Source of the DNA: Methylococcaceae bacterium
GTDB lineage: Bacteria; Pseudomonadota; Gammaproteobacteria; Methylococcales; Methylomonadaceae
Direction of reading: 5' to 3'
Assembly (NCBI GenBank): GCA_016715325.1
Contig: JADKAL010000008.1
Location: 62,001-126,000 of the forward strand
DNA length: 64,000 nt
Every line of letters begins with the position of its first letter. Within the stretch, counting starts at the first letter, position 1. Below, in pieces: positions 63,660 through 64,000 of this stretch. The notes under the pieces are model-generated. The model saw only the letters and a program-made list of their open reading frames with translations. It ran no database searches and was not told the origin of the DNA. A program made the position numbers and the translations under genes.

Positions 63660-64000
63660 TTACGGGTTTACGTGGGTTAACCATTCGGCATGATCTGCAC
63701 GGCGACCTTGTACGTAATCGAAATATAAGGCTTGTAATTTTTCGGTAATCGGGCCGCGACCGCCGTTGCCGATTTTGCGTCCGTCGTATTCGCGGATAGG
63801 GGTGACTTCGGCGGCAGAACCGGTAAAGAACGCTTCATCGGCTACATAAACTTCATCGCGGGTAAGCCGTTTAATCTCGACCGATAAACCTTGTTCGGCA
63901 GCAATCGTCATTAAAGTATCGCGTGTGATGCCTTCCAAAGCCGACGTGGTTTCGGGTGTGTACAGCTTGCCGTTACGGACGATGAACAGGTTTTCACCAC
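63660..64000 (-). CDS. ilvE: Branched-chain amino acid aminotransferase, 3' part
   Basis: The C-terminal 112 residues of a class IV aminotransferase are present; the rest lies beyond the right edge. GENLFIVRNGKLYTPETTSALEGITRD, quoted here only for its ENLF and SALEGITRD marks, then EAFFTGSAAEVTPIREYDGRKIG and a C-terminus ending AEWLTHVNP are diagnostic. It makes valine, leucine and isoleucine from their keto acids. waaF follows one base after its stop. Confidence 0.93.
   Translation of the reverse strand, partial: GENLFIVRNGKLYTPETTSALEGITRDTLMTIAAEQGLSVEIKRLTRDEVYVADEAFFTGSAAEVTPIREYDGRKIGNGGRGPITEKLQALYFDYVQGRRADHAEWLTHVNP

Noticed and set aside
1..64000. CRISPR arrays, tRNA or rRNA genes, and prophage modules
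   Set aside because: I read for regularly spaced repeats, cloverleaf-like sequence and phage structural genes and found none; the repeats present are isolated inverted repeats.

Overview
The window looks like chromosomal DNA of a gammaproteobacterial (type I, Methylococcales-like) methanotroph or methylotroph. The basis is a nearly complete set of serine-cycle C1-assimilation genes (fhs, glyA, glycerate 2-kinase, mtdA, mdh, sga, mcl, mtkA, mtkB) next to ordinary gammaproteobacterial housekeeping genes (bioA, rsmE, rpiA, waaC, waaF, ilvE, nadE) and a full type II secretion operon. No methane monooxygenase, methanol dehydrogenase or 16S gene lies in the window, so the assignment is an inference from gene content.

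Layout. 0.1-3.5 kb: a UPF0182 membrane protein and a small secreted protein. 3.6-12.6 kb: first serine-cycle block, with fhs, glyA, glycerate kinase and mtdA on the minus strand and mdh on the plus strand. It is interrupted by an AT-rich NYN/LOTUS RNase-like gene that appears truncated by an in-frame stop. 13.1-15.7 kb: an arsenic operon arsR-arsI-arsC-acr3, followed by about 750 bases rich in dispersed inverted repeats. 16.5-35.7 kb: a block of large same-strand, overlapping genes described below. 35.9-39.5 kb: a secreted papain-like protein, nadE and an IS200-type element. 39.8-44.7 kb: second serine-cycle block (sga, divergent from mcl-mtkA-mtkB) with two small membrane proteins. 45-50.7 kb: a secreted metzincin protease, bioA-rsmE-CPBP protease and rpiA. 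50.8-61.6 kb: the type II secretion operon gspE-F-G-H-I-J-K-L-M-C-D on the minus strand, preceded by waaF-waaC and the 3' part of ilvE at the window edge.

The most interesting part is 16.5-35.7 kb. It encodes homologues of both core poly-gamma-glutamate synthase subunits in an unusual setting. One is a tandemly duplicated CapC/PgsC membrane module fused to three repeats of a poly-gamma-glutamate-hydrolase-like fold. The other is a CapB/PgsB Mur-ligase-type amide ligase fused behind a roughly 700-residue helical region. Between them lie a secreted hydrolase with intact-looking metal ligands, two very large periplasmic proteins (one with a TPR-like region) and an outer-membrane lipoprotein with a barrel-like C-terminus. 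A CHASE2 sensor with a degenerate kinase core stands just upstream. I read this as a candidate envelope-spanning system that makes, trims and exports a poly(amino acid) in a Gram-negative cell. No CapA/PgsA was seen.

Two large genes carry frameshifts at poly-G runs: capB exactly at its P-loop, and gspF in its N-terminal domain. In both, one base in the run restores the expected protein, so sequencing error, slippage-based phase variation and true gene decay all need to be considered.
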